DNA of 64,000 nt, from positions 930,001 to 994,000 of the forward strand of contig OZ241740.1 of the NCBI GenBank assembly GCA_965200975.1, written 5' to 3'. The DNA comes from S5-327 sp965200975. Lineage in GTDB: Bacteria; Chloroflexota; Dehalococcoidia; Lucifugimonadales; Australimonadaceae. Below, piece after piece: positions 42,596-51,905 of the stretch. Each line of letters starts with the position of its first letter. Position 1 is the first letter of the stretch. Under the pieces are notes generated by a model. That model made no database searches and had not been told where the DNA came from. It was given only the letters and a program-made list of their open reading frames with translations. The position numbers and the translations under genes are program-made.

Positions 42596-45199
42596 ATGAC
42601 CACTGCCTCACGATTCCGATTGCCCAGCACTGTCCGCCCGGAGCACTACCGGGTTACGCTCGCGCCCGACCTCGAAGCGTTCACGTTCGCCGGCAGCGAG
42701 TCGATAGACATTACGGTGGAGGAGGCTGTAACCGAAATCGTGCTGAACGCGGCGGAGCTCGACGTATCGTCCGCGCGGGTGGAGACTGCCGACGGCGAAC
42801 TCCCCGCGGAGCGGATCGCGTACGACGAAGAGAACGAACGGTTGACGCTCGGTTTTCCCGGGCGCGTGCCGGCAGGTGCCGCGACGCTGCATATCGAGTT
42901 CACCGGCGTGCTGAACGATCAGCTGCGGGGATTCTACCGGAGCGTCTATACAGCTGCGGACGGCTCGGAGCGCCGCCTGGCGACGACGCAGTTCGAGGCG
43001 ACCGACGCGCGCCGCGCGCTGCCGTGCTGGGACGAGCCGTCGGTGAAGGCGTCATTCGAGATCACGCTCGTGGCGCCGTCGGAGCTCGAGGCGATATCGA
43101 ATATGCCGATCGCGGCAGTGGAGCCCGTGGAAGGCGGGCGGAAGGCGGTGCGGTTCGAGACGACGCCGCGGATGTCGACCTACCTCCTGGCGTTCGTGGT
43201 TGGCGATATGGCGCGGGTCGAGGCTACGGCGGCGGATGGCACCCTCGTGCGCGTGTGGGCGACTCGAGGGAAGGAGCGTCTGGGCAGGTTCGCGCTCGAG
43301 AGCAGCGTGAACGCGCTGGCGTATATGAACGACTACTTCGGCGTCGCGTATCCGTTGCCGAAGATGGACCATATCGCCGTGCCGGACTTCGCCGCCGGAG
43401 CGATGGAGAACTGGGGCGCCATCACATACAGGGAGACGGCGCTGCTGTACGACCCCGAGGAGTCGGCGGCGCAGGCGAAGCAGCGCATCCTCGAGGTGGT
43501 CGCGCACGAGATGGCGCATATGTGGTTCGGCGACCTCGTGACGATGGAATGGTGGGACGATCTGTGGCTGAACGAGTCGTTCGCTTCATGGATGGGGGAC
43601 AAGACCGTTGACCATCTGTACCCGGAGTGGCGGATGTGGACGCAGTTCGTTTCGCACGACACCAATGCGGCCCTTGGGCTGGATGGGCTGCGCAATTCGC
43701 ATCCGATAGAGGCGAACGTCGACGACCCCGCGGAGATACGGGAGCTGTTCGACGCGATTAGCTACAGCAAGGGCGGGTCGGTGCTGCGGATGCTGGAGGA
43801 CTATGTAGGTGCCGAGACGTTCCGCCGGGGACTGCGCGACTACCTGACGGAGCATGCGTACGGCAACGCCAGAGGGGCGCATCTGTGGGAGTCGATAAAC
43901 CAGCGGGCGGCGGCGGACGGCGCGGGGCTGGGCGCTCCGGTTACGGAGCTGATGGAGGCGTGGATAACCCAGGTGGGCTATCCGGTGGTGCAGGCGCAGG
44001 TTGATCGTTCGACGCCGGACGCGCCGATAGCTGTTTCGCAGTCCCGGTTCCTGTACGACTACCTGCTCGACCCTGCGCGCGACCCGGCGCTGTGGCCGAC
44101 GCCTATCTCCGTTCAGCAGGCCGGCGGCGGCGAGGTGGCGAAGAGCGTGCTGTCGAGCGCGGAGGGCCTGTTGGATGTTCGTCCCGCGGCAGGGTGGGTG
44201 AAGCTGAACGCCGGCCAGACAGGGTTCTACCGGGTGGCGTACGACGAGGCGGAGTGGCTGCGGCTCGGCGAGGCCATCGCTGCGCAGGAGCTGCCGCCGG
44301 TCGACCGTCTCGGCTTGCAGAACGACGCGTACGCGCTGGTGAAGTCGGGCCGCTTGCCGGCGACGGTGTTTCTGTCGCTGGCGGAGTCGTTCGTCGGGGA
44401 GACGGACGCAATCGTATGGGGCGACCTGGCGGCGAACCTGAAAGGGCTCGAGAACCTGCTTGCAGGGACTGCCGAGCTTGCGGACTACCGCCGGTTCGCA
44501 AGGTCGCTGTTCAGCCGGATTGCGGCGGAGACGGGTTGGGACGAGCAGCCAGGGGACGGACACCTGGAGGCGCTGCGCCGCTCGACGGTGATCGGGCAAT
44601 TCGGCGCGTACGGCGACGAGGGGACTCTCGCGGAGGCGCTCCGGCGCTTTACGGCTTACGCGTCGGACGGCGCTCCGCTGCGGCCCGACATTCGGGGCGT
44701 GGTGTTTGGGCTTTCGGCGCAGCAGTCGGAGAGGGCGGTGTACGATGAGCTGTGGCGTCTGCATCGCGCGGCGGAGCTGCACGAGGAGAAGGTGCGCATT
44801 CTGGGAGCGCTGACGCGGGTGCGCGACAGCGCGTTGATGCGCGACTTGCTGGAGCGGTCGATGGGCGGCGAGGTGCGCTCGCAGGACACGCCGCTGGTCA
44901 TCGTGCAGGCTGCCGGGAACACGGAGGGTCGCGACCTGGCATGGGAGTTCCTGAAAGAGCAGTGGGACGAGCTCGACCGCCGTTACGGCAAGGGAGGCTT
45001 CGCGATTATGCGCCTCGTGTCGATTGGGGCGGGCTTCGCAAGCGCGGAGCGCGAGGCGGAGGTGCGGGAGTTCTTCGAGGCGCACCCTGCGCCGTCGGCG
45101 GCCCGCACGGTGCAGCAGACGCTGGAGAGCATTCGCCTCAACACCCGGTGGACGGAGCGGAACCTCAGCGCTGTCGACGAGTGGTTGGCCTCGCGCTGA
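42596..45199 (+). CDS. pepN: M1 family aminopeptidase (aminopeptidase N type)
   Basis: This 867-residue zinc exopeptidase has the substrate-anchoring GAMENWG near residue 268 and the zinc site HEMAHMWFG-x(n)-NESFA near 304-326 (HExxH, 18 residues, E). The N-terminal saddle domain (residues 1-200) and a helical ERAP-like C-terminal domain (about 540-867) complete the standard four-domain plan. There is no signal peptide, so it acts in the cytoplasm, releasing N-terminal residues from peptides such as those imported by the Dpp-like system. Confidence 0.93.
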   Translation: MTTASRFRLPSTVRPEHYRVTLAPDLEAFTFAGSESIDITVEEAVTEIVLNAAELDVSSARVETADGELPAERIAYDEENERLTLGFPGRVPAGAATLHIEFTGVLNDQLRGFYRSVYTAADGSERRLATTQFEATDARRALPCWDEPSVKASFEITLVAPSELEAISNMPIAAVEPVEGGRKAVRFETTPRMSTYLLAFVVGDMARVEATAADGTLVRVWATRGKERLGRFALESSVNALAYMNDYFGVAYPLPKMDHIAVPDFAAGAMENWGAITYRETALLYDPEESAAQAKQRILEVVAHEMAHMWFGDLVTMEWWDDLWLNESFASWMGDKTVDHLYPEWRMWTQFVSHDTNAALGLDGLRNSHPIEANVDDPAEIRELFDAISYSKGGSVLRMLEDYVGAETFRRGLRDYLTEHAYGNARGAHLWESINQRAAADGAGLGAPVTELMEAWITQVGYPVVQAQVDRSTPDAPIAVSQSRFLYDYLLDPARDPALWPTPISVQQAGGGEVAKSVLSSAEGLLDVRPAAGWVKLNAGQTGFYRVAYDEAEWLRLGEAIAAQELPPVDRLGLQNDAYALVKSGRLPATVFLSLAESFVGETDAIVWGDLAANLKGLENLLAGTAELADYRRFARSLFSRIAAETGWDEQPGDGHLEALRRSTVIGQFGAYGDEGTLAEALRRFTAYASDGAPLRPDIRGVVFGLSAQQSERAVYDELWRLHRAAELHEEKVRILGALTRVRDSALMRDLLERSMGGEVRSQDTPLVIVQAAGNTEGRDLAWEFLKEQWDELDRRYGKGGFAIMRLVSIGAGFASAEREAEVREFFEAHPAPSAARTVQQTLESIRLNTRWTERNLSAVDEWLASR

Positions 45200-45210
45200 G
45201 CGCGCGCAAC

Positions 45211-45290
45211 GGCGATGGGCGGCGTCGGCGGTCGAGAGGCGCCGGCGCGCTGCCGGGAGAGAGAGCACTCGCTCCCCCAGCCCCCCCCGG
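45211..45290. repeat. Intergenic repeat element, copy E
   Basis: It shows GGCGCCGGCGCGCTGCCGGG, the GAGAGAGCACTCGCTCCCCC hairpin variant and CAGCCCCCCCCGG. It lies 12 bases after the aminopeptidase stop and ends about 120 bases before the sdhA start. Confidence 0.62.
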
Positions 45291-45359
45291 TGCAATCAAC
45301 AGCTCCGGGGCAGGAGCGTCGGGCTGAGGGCCGGATGAACTCCTGACAGTACGGGGCTG

Positions 45360-45368
45360 TGATATAGT
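45360..45368 (+). promoter_or_regulatory. Candidate extended -10 promoter of sdhABE
   Basis: TGATATAGT matches an extended -10 element (TGnTATAAT, one mismatch). It lies 45 bases upstream of the sdhA ATG. A CTGACA box occurs 14 bases before the hexamer, too close for a standard -35, so recognition would rest on the extended -10. Confidence 0.4.
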
Positions 45369-45413
45369 CAACAGGTTAGAATTGCAGCACTCCTAAGCAG
45401 GTGAAACGGACTT

Positions 45414-47120
45414 ATGGCTGACCACGACGTTCTGGTTGTGGGGGCGGGGCTTGCAGGGATGCGCGCCGCCATCGCCGCCCATAGAGCTGGCGCCAACGTG
45501 GCGATGATGAGCAAGGTGCACCCGGTGCGCAGCCACTCGAACGCTGCCCAGGGAGGCATCAACGCCGCCCTCAGAGGGGCGGAGGATTCGGTCGACTCTC
45601 ACGTGTTCGACACAGTGAAAGGCTCCGACTACCTGGGCGACCAGGACGCGATTGAGTACATGTGCATCGAGGCTCCGCAGGAGATCATCGAGCTGGAGCA
45701 CATGGGTGTCATCTTCAACAGGGACGAGGAAGGGCGGCTGGGCACCCGCGCGTTCGGCGGGGCGAGCTACGCGCGCACATTCTTTGTGGCGGACATCACC
45801 GGCCAGGCGATCTTGCATGTGATGTACGAGCAGATCATCAAGGCGGGCGTCCGCTCTTACGAGGAATGGTTCGTTACCGACCTCATTATTGAGGATGGGC
45901 AGTGCCGCGGCGTGGTGGCGATGGAGATGCTCACGGGCAAGATCCAGGCCATCAGCGCGAAAGCGGTCATCCTCGCGGCGGGAGGGGTAGGCCGCGCGTT
46001 CGAGCCTAGCACCAACGCGCTCATCTGCACGGGCGACGGGATGGCGCTGGCGTACCGGGCGGGCGCGACGCTGCTCGATATGGAGATGGTGCAGTACCAC
46101 CCGACGACGCTGGCGGGCAACGGCGTGCTGCTCTCCGAGGCGGCGCGGGGCGAGGGCGCCTACCTGCTCAACTCCAAGGGCGAGCGCTTTATGGAGCACT
46201 ACGCGCCGAAAATGAAGGAGCTCGCCTCCCGCGATGTCGTCTCCCGCTCCGAACAGACCGAGATTGAAGAGGGGCGCGGCGTGGACGGCTGCGTGCTGCT
46301 CGACCTCCGTCACCTGGGGCGCGACCTCATAATGACCAAGCTGAAGTACATACACGAGGTGGCCCGGGACTACGCCGGCGTGGACATGGTGGAGAACCCC
46401 GTTCCGATCCGCCCCGGGCAACACTACATTATGGGCGGCATAAAGACCGACGTGGATACGCGCGCGTGGGACATCACGGGGAGCGCCGGCTGGGATGGCC
46501 CGCGAGGCTTGTTCGCGGCAGGCGAGACGGCCTGCGTGAGCGTGCACGGCGGCAACCGCCTCGGCGCCAACTCCTTGCTCGAAACAGTGGTGTTCGGCAA
46601 GCGCGCCGGCGAAGTGGCGACTGAGTTCGCGCGGGAGACCGCCGACTTTACGCTGTCCGACTCCCATGCCCGCGACGCTCAGGCGCGCGTCAAGGCTCTG
46701 ATGGACCGGCCCGACAACGGCCTCATGACCGCCGCCCTCCGGCTGGAGCTGGGCCAGACGATGAACGAGCACCTCGCCGTGTTCCGCTCGGAGGAAGGCA
46801 TGCAGGCCGCCTCGCAGAGCGTCAAGTCGCTGAAAGAGCGGTTCCAGTCGTTGCCGCTGAAGCACCGGGGCAGCGTCTACAATACCGACCTGCTGTTCCA
46901 TATGGAACTGGGCTATATGATTGACGTGTCGGAGGCGGTGGTTGCCTCAGGGCTTCTCCGGAAGGAGAGCCGGGGAGCGCACTTCCGTCGCGATATGCGG
47001 GAACGGAACGATGAAGAGTGGCTGAAGCACACCACGGCGCGCCAGGGCGACGATGGCCCACTGGTGGACACGCTGCCGGTGACCGTTACGAGATGGGAGC
47101 CGCAGGCGAGAGTCTACTAG
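45414..47120 (+). CDS. sdhA: Succinate dehydrogenase/fumarate reductase flavoprotein subunit
   Basis: This 568-residue subunit has the FAD loop VVGAGLAGMRAAIAAH (residues 7-22), the covalent FAD-linking region HSNAAQGGINAAL near 43, catalytic-region text QYHPTTL near 228 and GERFMEHYAP, and the late GGIKTDVDTRAWD / CVSVHGGNRLGANSLLE block. It oxidises succinate to fumarate in the TCA cycle. It starts the sdhA-sdhB-sdhE operon, with the iron-sulfur gene 91 bases after its stop. Confidence 0.94.
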   Translation: MADHDVLVVGAGLAGMRAAIAAHRAGANVAMMSKVHPVRSHSNAAQGGINAALRGAEDSVDSHVFDTVKGSDYLGDQDAIEYMCIEAPQEIIELEHMGVIFNRDEEGRLGTRAFGGASYARTFFVADITGQAILHVMYEQIIKAGVRSYEEWFVTDLIIEDGQCRGVVAMEMLTGKIQAISAKAVILAAGGVGRAFEPSTNALICTGDGMALAYRAGATLLDMEMVQYHPTTLAGNGVLLSEAARGEGAYLLNSKGERFMEHYAPKMKELASRDVVSRSEQTEIEEGRGVDGCVLLDLRHLGRDLIMTKLKYIHEVARDYAGVDMVENPVPIRPGQHYIMGGIKTDVDTRAWDITGSAGWDGPRGLFAAGETACVSVHGGNRLGANSLLETVVFGKRAGEVATEFARETADFTLSDSHARDAQARVKALMDRPDNGLMTAALRLELGQTMNEHLAVFRSEEGMQAASQSVKSLKERFQSLPLKHRGSVYNTDLLFHMELGYMIDVSEAVVASGLLRKESRGAHFRRDMRERNDEEWLKHTTARQGDDGPLVDTLPVTVTRWEPQARVY

Positions 47121-47211
47121 GCGCAGCCGCCTTCCCGTCGAGCGCAAGGCGGACCCTTACGCGTCGCCCGGCGGCCCAGGCAAGTCCAAGCAACTGAGAG
47201 GGGACAGCAGG

Positions 47212-48162
47212 ATGCAGGCTACAGTCAGAGTTCGGCGCTACGACCCGGAGACTTCGGAACAGCCGAGGTTTCAGGAGTACGAGGTCGAAACGCCGGACCA
47301 CTTCACGGTGCTGGACGCCCTCGTAAAGATACGCGAGGAGATCGACCCCAGCCTTGCGTTGCGGTGCTCGTGCAGGGCGGCGATATGCGGCTCCTGCGCG
47401 ATGCGCGTTGGCGGGCGGGCGCGGCTCGCTTGCAACACCCGGCTGAGCGCCGTGGTGGAAGACGGCGGCGCCGTCGAGGTCGAGCCGATGGGCAATCAGC
47501 GGGTCGTGAAAGACCTGGTGATCGACCTGCAGCTTTTCTGGGGCAAAGTGCGCGCGGTGGAGCCGTACCTGCAGCCCGACGCTGTGCCGGAGGAGGAGTT
47601 CATCGCCTCGAACGAGTCGATGCTGAACCTGCTCACGCCGATGGGCTGCATTATGTGCGGCGCCTGCGTGTCGGACTGCACGGCGCTCGAGGTCGACAAG
47701 AACTTCCTGGGACCGGCGGCGCTTGCGAAGTCGTACCGGTTCGTTGCCGATCCGCGGGACGACAAGAAGAAGCAGCGGCTCGACACTCTGAACGAGTACG
47801 GCGGCGCATGGGACTGCGCGCGCTGCTATATGTGCGTTGAGGCGTGCCCGAAAGGGGTCGCGCCGATGGACCGCATTATGGATCTGCGTGAGGAGCTGAT
47901 GCAGGCGGGCGTGACGAACACGTCCGGCGCGCGGCATGTGGAGTCGTTCGTGCGGTCGGTCTCGCGGTCGGGCTGGCTCGATGAAACGATGCTGGCGGTC
48001 GACTCGTGGGGCAAGTTCAACGTGCCGAAACTTCTCGCCCAGGCGCCGCTGGGCATCCGCACGATGCGGCGCGGCAAATTCCGCCTGCCGGGCCCGTTCC
48101 ACCACAAGCGGCCAGGGCACCAACAGGTGCGTCGGCTGTTCGAGCGGCTGGGCGCCAAATAG
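47212..48162 (+). CDS. sdhB: Succinate dehydrogenase/fumarate reductase iron-sulfur subunit
   Basis: This 316-residue subunit has 2Fe-2S ligands CSCRAAICGSC with a later C near residue 74, and two further cluster motifs, CIMCGACVSDC near 148 and CARCYMCVEACPKG near 203. It passes electrons from SdhA. The protein is longer than classical SdhB (about 240) because of a basic C-terminal tail of roughly 60 residues, as in the non-classical enzymes that pair with SdhE rather than SdhC/SdhD. Confidence 0.93.
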   Translation: MQATVRVRRYDPETSEQPRFQEYEVETPDHFTVLDALVKIREEIDPSLALRCSCRAAICGSCAMRVGGRARLACNTRLSAVVEDGGAVEVEPMGNQRVVKDLVIDLQLFWGKVRAVEPYLQPDAVPEEEFIASNESMLNLLTPMGCIMCGACVSDCTALEVDKNFLGPAALAKSYRFVADPRDDKKKQRLDTLNEYGGAWDCARCYMCVEACPKGVAPMDRIMDLREELMQAGVTNTSGARHVESFVRSVSRSGWLDETMLAVDSWGKFNVPKLLAQAPLGIRTMRRGKFRLPGPFHHKRPGHQQVRRLFERLGAK

Positions 48163-48200
48163 CGCTGGCCCGCTGTCCTGACTATGCGCAAGGAGCAACG

Positions 48201-49088
48201 ATGAAGTACGCCTTCTATCCCGGATGCGTGTCTCGTGGAGGCGCACCGGAGCTATACACGTCCACCATGGCGATCGCCGGCAAGCTCGACCTGGAGCTCG
48301 AAGAGATCGTCGGCGCAGCCTGCACCGGCGCCGGCGTCCTGCAGGAGAAGGGCCTGAAGCTGGGAGACACGCTGAACGCTCGGACATTCGCCATGGCGGA
48401 GCGGATGGGGCTGACGACCATCCTCAACATCTGCTCGACCTGCCAGGGCGTGATGGCGCAAGCGAACCACCGCCTTCTCGCCGATCCCGACTACCTGGCG
48501 GAAGTGAACGAGGAGCTCAAGCCGGAGGGGCTCGAATACACCGGGCGGATAGTAATCAAGCACCTGGCCTGGGTGATAGTCGAGGAGCTCGGAATAGACC
48601 GGCTGAAGAGCCTCGTAACGCGCCCGATGCCGAACCTGAAAGTGGCGCCGTTCTACGGCTGTTACATCCTGCGCCCGTCATGGGCGCTCGGCATCGACGA
48701 GAACCCGGGGCGCGAGCACTACCTCGAGCAGATCATCGAGGCGTGCGGCGCGGAGCCCGTGAACTTTCCGGGGCGCACCAAGTGTTGCGGCTTCCCCATT
48801 ATGCTCATCAACGAGCGCAACTCGATGGCGATGGTCGCCAATCATACGGTGAGCGCGCACGAGCACGGGGCCGACGCGATGGTCACCCCGTGCCCGCTCT
48901 GCCACCTGAACCTCGACGGGCAGCAGCCCAATGCGGCGGCGCAGCGCGGAGAGAAGATTGGCATGCCCATACTGCACCTGCCCCAGATGATCGGTCTTGC
49001 AATGGGGCTTTCGCCGAAACAGCTGGGACTCGAACGGCACATCGTGAGCGCGCGCCCGGTGCTGGATAAGGCCAGCGTGCGGGCGTAG
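48201..49088 (+). CDS. sdhE: SdhE/HdrB-like subunit of non-classical complex II
   Basis: This 295-residue protein has two CCG-type halves. The second is complete: YGCYILRPS, then KCCGFPIM near residue 196 and TPCPLCHLNLD near 233. In the first half the CCG is altered to ACTGAG, with ICSTCQG later. This matches SdhE of non-classical succinate:quinone oxidoreductases and HdrB, which replace the membrane anchors SdhC/SdhD. ATG at 48201 follows AAGGAGC. The missing CCG in half one is common in this group, where only one special cluster is bound. Confidence 0.88.
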   Translation: MKYAFYPGCVSRGGAPELYTSTMAIAGKLDLELEEIVGAACTGAGVLQEKGLKLGDTLNARTFAMAERMGLTTILNICSTCQGVMAQANHRLLADPDYLAEVNEELKPEGLEYTGRIVIKHLAWVIVEELGIDRLKSLVTRPMPNLKVAPFYGCYILRPSWALGIDENPGREHYLEQIIEACGAEPVNFPGRTKCCGFPIMLINERNSMAMVANHTVSAHEHGADAMVTPCPLCHLNLDGQQPNAAAQRGEKIGMPILHLPQMIGLAMGLSPKQLGLERHIVSARPVLDKASVRA

Positions 49089-49133
49089 GGCTGCCCTATT
49101 CGAGTCCGCCTACCGCGTTTATAAGGAGACGTG

Positions 49134-51074
49134 ATGCCAGACCGAACAGGAACCAGTGTGGGATTCATAGCGCTCATCATCGCGGCGGTTGCCGTTGTGG
49201 CGGCGCTTATCGCTATCACGCAGGGAGGCCAGCCGGGAATGACCGGCGGGCAGGGGCCGCAGGGAGCGGCCGGCGCGCAGGGCGCTGTCGGCCCGCAGGG
49301 CCCCGTCGGCGGGCAGGGGCCGCAGGGAGCGACCGGCCCTCAGGGCGCAGCCGGCGCGCAGGGGCCGCAGGGAGCAATGGGGCCTCAGGGCGCGGCAGGC
49401 GCAACCGGACCCCAGGGCGCAACCGGTCCCCAGGGTTCGACGGGGATGCAGGGGATTCAGGGAGAAACAGGCGAGCAGGGGCCGGCCGGCCCGATTCCAG
49501 AGCCTGACAAGTCTGACCCTGCGGCGTACACGGTGGCGTTCGTGAACGAGGCGATTGAGCGGTACGAGCGAGAGGGGCTCGACGCTACTATCGTGTACTA
49601 CAACTCGCCGGACCACATCGACGACCAGTGGTACGTGTTCATCATTGACGAGGACGGCTACACGATCTCGCACTACCGGGAGGACGTGCGGGGACGCGAC
49701 CCGAACCGGCGGTACGACATCACCGGCTACTTCTACGGCGACGCGATCCTGTCGGCGACGGAAGAAGGGAAGTGGGTGACGTACCTGTTCCGGAACCCGT
49801 CGACGGGCAACGAGGAGTTCAAGCACTCGTGGGTTGTTCGCCGCGACGGGTACTACTTCGGCTCAGGCTGGTACGAGCGTTACCACGGCGGAGCGCCGAC
49901 CAAGGACCACCCGGAGACGTATACGCAGGCGTTCGTGCAGCGGGCGGTCGACTACTACGACCGAGCCGGCCACGATGCGACGATCGCGCACTACAACAGT
50001 ATGGCGAGCGTTGACGGCGAGTGGTACGTGTTCATTATCGACGAGAACGACATGATGATCGCGCACCCCACGATTCCGGCCAACAGAGGGCGCCACCTGG
50101 CCGACCTCTACGGCGCCGACGGCTATCCGGTAGGCAAAGAAGTCCTGGCGCAAGCTCCGTCGGAAGGCGGGGTCTGGACGCCCTACAGGTACCTTAACCC
50201 GTCGACGGGCCGGCAGGAGCAGAAGCATACGTGGCTGGTTCGGCACGAGGGCCTGCTCTTCGGCTCAGGGTGGTACGAGGACGGCCCGTCGAAGTCGGAC
50301 CGCGAAACCTACACGCTGGGCGTCGTGGAGCGCGCGACGCGGCTGTACGAGAACCTGGGACGCGAGGAAGTCCTGAAGTACTACAACAGCCCGGCGAGCG
50401 TTGACGGCGAGTGGTACGTGTTCATCATCGACGAAGGCGGCGAGGTGCTTGCGCATCCCACCATTCCGGACAACGTAGGGCGGGACGTAACAGGCCCGTT
50501 GGGAATCGACAACCGGGGTCGCAACTTCGGCCGCGAAATGATCGCGGTCTCCGAGGAGGGCGACTGGGTCGACTACGTGCACCTGAACCCTGGGACCGGC
50601 GTTAGCGAGGCGAAACACTCCTGGGTGGTGCGCAGAGACGACCTGATAATCGGTTCGGGCTGGTACGAGACTGTCCTGCAGCCTGTGCCGACCCATGACG
50701 ACCCTGCCGCATTCACGGTGTCGTACGTGCTCGACGCCGTCGATATGTACGACCGCGAAGGGCTGGACGCGACGCTGGAGCACTACAGCAGCGCGCAGAG
50801 CGTGGACGGGCAGTGGTACATGTTCATTGCGGACGCCGACGACATCATCGTGGGGCACCCGATTACAGAGTCGCTCATCGGGACCGACCTCAAGTCGATT
50901 GTGGGGTCGAACGGCTTCGAATTGGGCAAGGCGCTTGCATCGGCGACGGAAGAGGGGCTCTGGGTCGATTACCCATGGCCTCACCCGGCGACCGGCGAAG
51001 AGGCGCCGAAGCACTCGTGGGCCATCCGCTACGACGGGCTGCTGTTCGGCTCCGGCTACTACTCATCCGAGTAG
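49134..51074 (+). CDS. Membrane-anchored collagen-like protein with four Cache-like modules
   Basis: This 646-residue protein has one membrane helix (residues 10-30, FIALIIAAVAVVAALIAI), then 29 uninterrupted Gly-X-Y triplets (32-118, rich in GPQ), then four tandem modules of about 130 residues at 125-255, 256-385, 386-519 and 520-646. Each module holds an (A/R)xxYxxxG helix, YVFIIDE-type core strand (DGEWYVFIIDE in modules 2 and 3) and a final KHSW...GSGWYE segment; this is the pattern of single Cache sensor domains. There is no HAMP, kinase or chemotaxis domain. The N-terminus should be inside, the stalk and modules outside. ATG at 49134 is best placed after AAGGAG. It lies 45 bases after sdhE. 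Confidence 0.85.
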   Translation: MPDRTGTSVGFIALIIAAVAVVAALIAITQGGQPGMTGGQGPQGAAGAQGAVGPQGPVGGQGPQGATGPQGAAGAQGPQGAMGPQGAAGATGPQGATGPQGSTGMQGIQGETGEQGPAGPIPEPDKSDPAAYTVAFVNEAIERYEREGLDATIVYYNSPDHIDDQWYVFIIDEDGYTISHYREDVRGRDPNRRYDITGYFYGDAILSATEEGKWVTYLFRNPSTGNEEFKHSWVVRRDGYYFGSGWYERYHGGAPTKDHPETYTQAFVQRAVDYYDRAGHDATIAHYNSMASVDGEWYVFIIDENDMMIAHPTIPANRGRHLADLYGADGYPVGKEVLAQAPSEGGVWTPYRYLNPSTGRQEQKHTWLVRHEGLLFGSGWYEDGPSKSDRETYTLGVVERATRLYENLGREEVLKYYNSPASVDGEWYVFIIDEGGEVLAHPTIPDNVGRDVTGPLGIDNRGRNFGREMIAVSEEGDWVDYVHLNPGTGVSEAKHSWVVRRDDLIIGSGWYETVLQPVPTHDDPAAFTVSYVLDAVDMYDREGLDATLEHYSSAQSVDGQWYMFIADADDIIVGHPITESLIGTDLKSIVGSNGFELGKALASATEEGLWVDYPWPHPATGEEAPKHSWAIRYDGLLFGSGYYSSE

Positions 51075-51098
51075 CAGCCGGCCTGAATACGATGCTGC

Positions 51099-51140
51099 AA
51101 AAGGGGGCCGCTTCTCTCTAACGGGAAGCGGCCCCTTTGT
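51099..51140. terminator. Bidirectional hairpin terminator
   Basis: AAAGGGGGCCGCTTC pairs with GAAGCGGCCCCTTT with one bulged G around a loop of about ten bases. The flanking A- and T-runs suit both the collagen-Cache gene and the convergent gene at 51190. Confidence 0.75.
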
Positions 51141-51189
51141 AGCGGTGGGCGTTCCACGGCTCTTGCGGGGGCGCGGGGGAGGGGACAGG

Positions 51190-51831
51190 TCAGGCGGTGA
51201 AGCCGAACTCCTCCTCGTACTCCGCCATCACTTCGCGCGCCAGATCCTGCAGCGACTCGAACTCGCCGGCGTCTTCCGGCTCGCCCGACGCGTCCGCCTC
51301 TGCGGACGGCTCTTCGAGATCCGCCTTGCGTTCGCGGTCGAACGCGTTGCGCAGAACGAGCGCTGTGGAGCGCTGCGCCTTCGCGAAGATGAGTCCGTAC
51401 TCGAAGCAGGAGCCGACGAATCCGTACGCGGTCTCAGCGTCGGCGTGCCCCATCTCGTGGAGCGTGTCGAGCAGATCGCCAATGAAAAACTCGGGAGTGG
51501 GCGGCTCGCTCGATTTCCGGGCTTCGGCTGCCGCTTCCGCCATCGGCTCGCGGCATGCTTCTACGAGGGCCTCGACCTGGTCTCCGCGCGTCTGCTCGAG
51601 CATAGTCTCGATGCGGTCGTCGAATTCGACGCCTACTGCGCAGCCGATTGCGAAAGAGAGCACTCCGCCGGTGGCTACGTCGCCCACGTCGTAGAACGCC
51701 TCGCCGCCGTGCTCGTGCGTTTCGGCGTTGTCGATCACCATATGGACGATGAAGTCGGTAAAGGCGACGGGGCCGTCGTCGTCATCGTCGGAGGGATGGA
51801 GGGGTTCGAGAGGGATAATCAGGTCGGACAT
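51190..51831 (-). CDS. Unknown acidic protein
   Basis: This 213-residue soluble protein is not recognised. It is strongly acidic, with a DDDDD run near residue 15 and an acidic tail (EPSAEADASGEPEDAGEFES, residues about 175-195). The middle holds helical segments TDFIVHMVIDNAETHEHGG, VLSFAIGCAVGVEFDDRIE and ETAYGFVGSCFEYGLIFAK. It has two cysteines besides one in EACREP and no metal motif. It diverges from the SDR gene at 51906 and converges with the collagen-Cache gene. Similar composition occurs in cytoplasmic accessory proteins, but no function is proposed. Confidence 0.72.
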   Translation of the reverse strand: MSDLIIPLEPLHPSDDDDDGPVAFTDFIVHMVIDNAETHEHGGEAFYDVGDVATGGVLSFAIGCAVGVEFDDRIETMLEQTRGDQVEALVEACREPMAEAAAEARKSSEPPTPEFFIGDLLDTLHEMGHADAETAYGFVGSCFEYGLIFAKAQRSTALVLRNAFDRERKADLEEPSAEADASGEPEDAGEFESLQDLAREVMAEYEEEFGFTA

Positions 51832-51905
51832 GGCTGCATTGTAGCCCAGCCGGCAGGAGCGCGCTGTGATACGCTGCCTGCGACACCACTGACGAGGGCG
51901 CGCGA

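Noticed and set aside
45280..45290. Run of C in the gap before sdhA as a second phase-variable tract
   Set aside because: It is shorter than the R-M tract, lies in copy E of the intergenic repeat and is outside any gene and upstream of the candidate promoter hexamer.
49228..49490. Tandem DNA repeats of about nine bases
   Set aside because: They encode the Gly-X-Y collagen-like stalk of a membrane protein and are explained by it.
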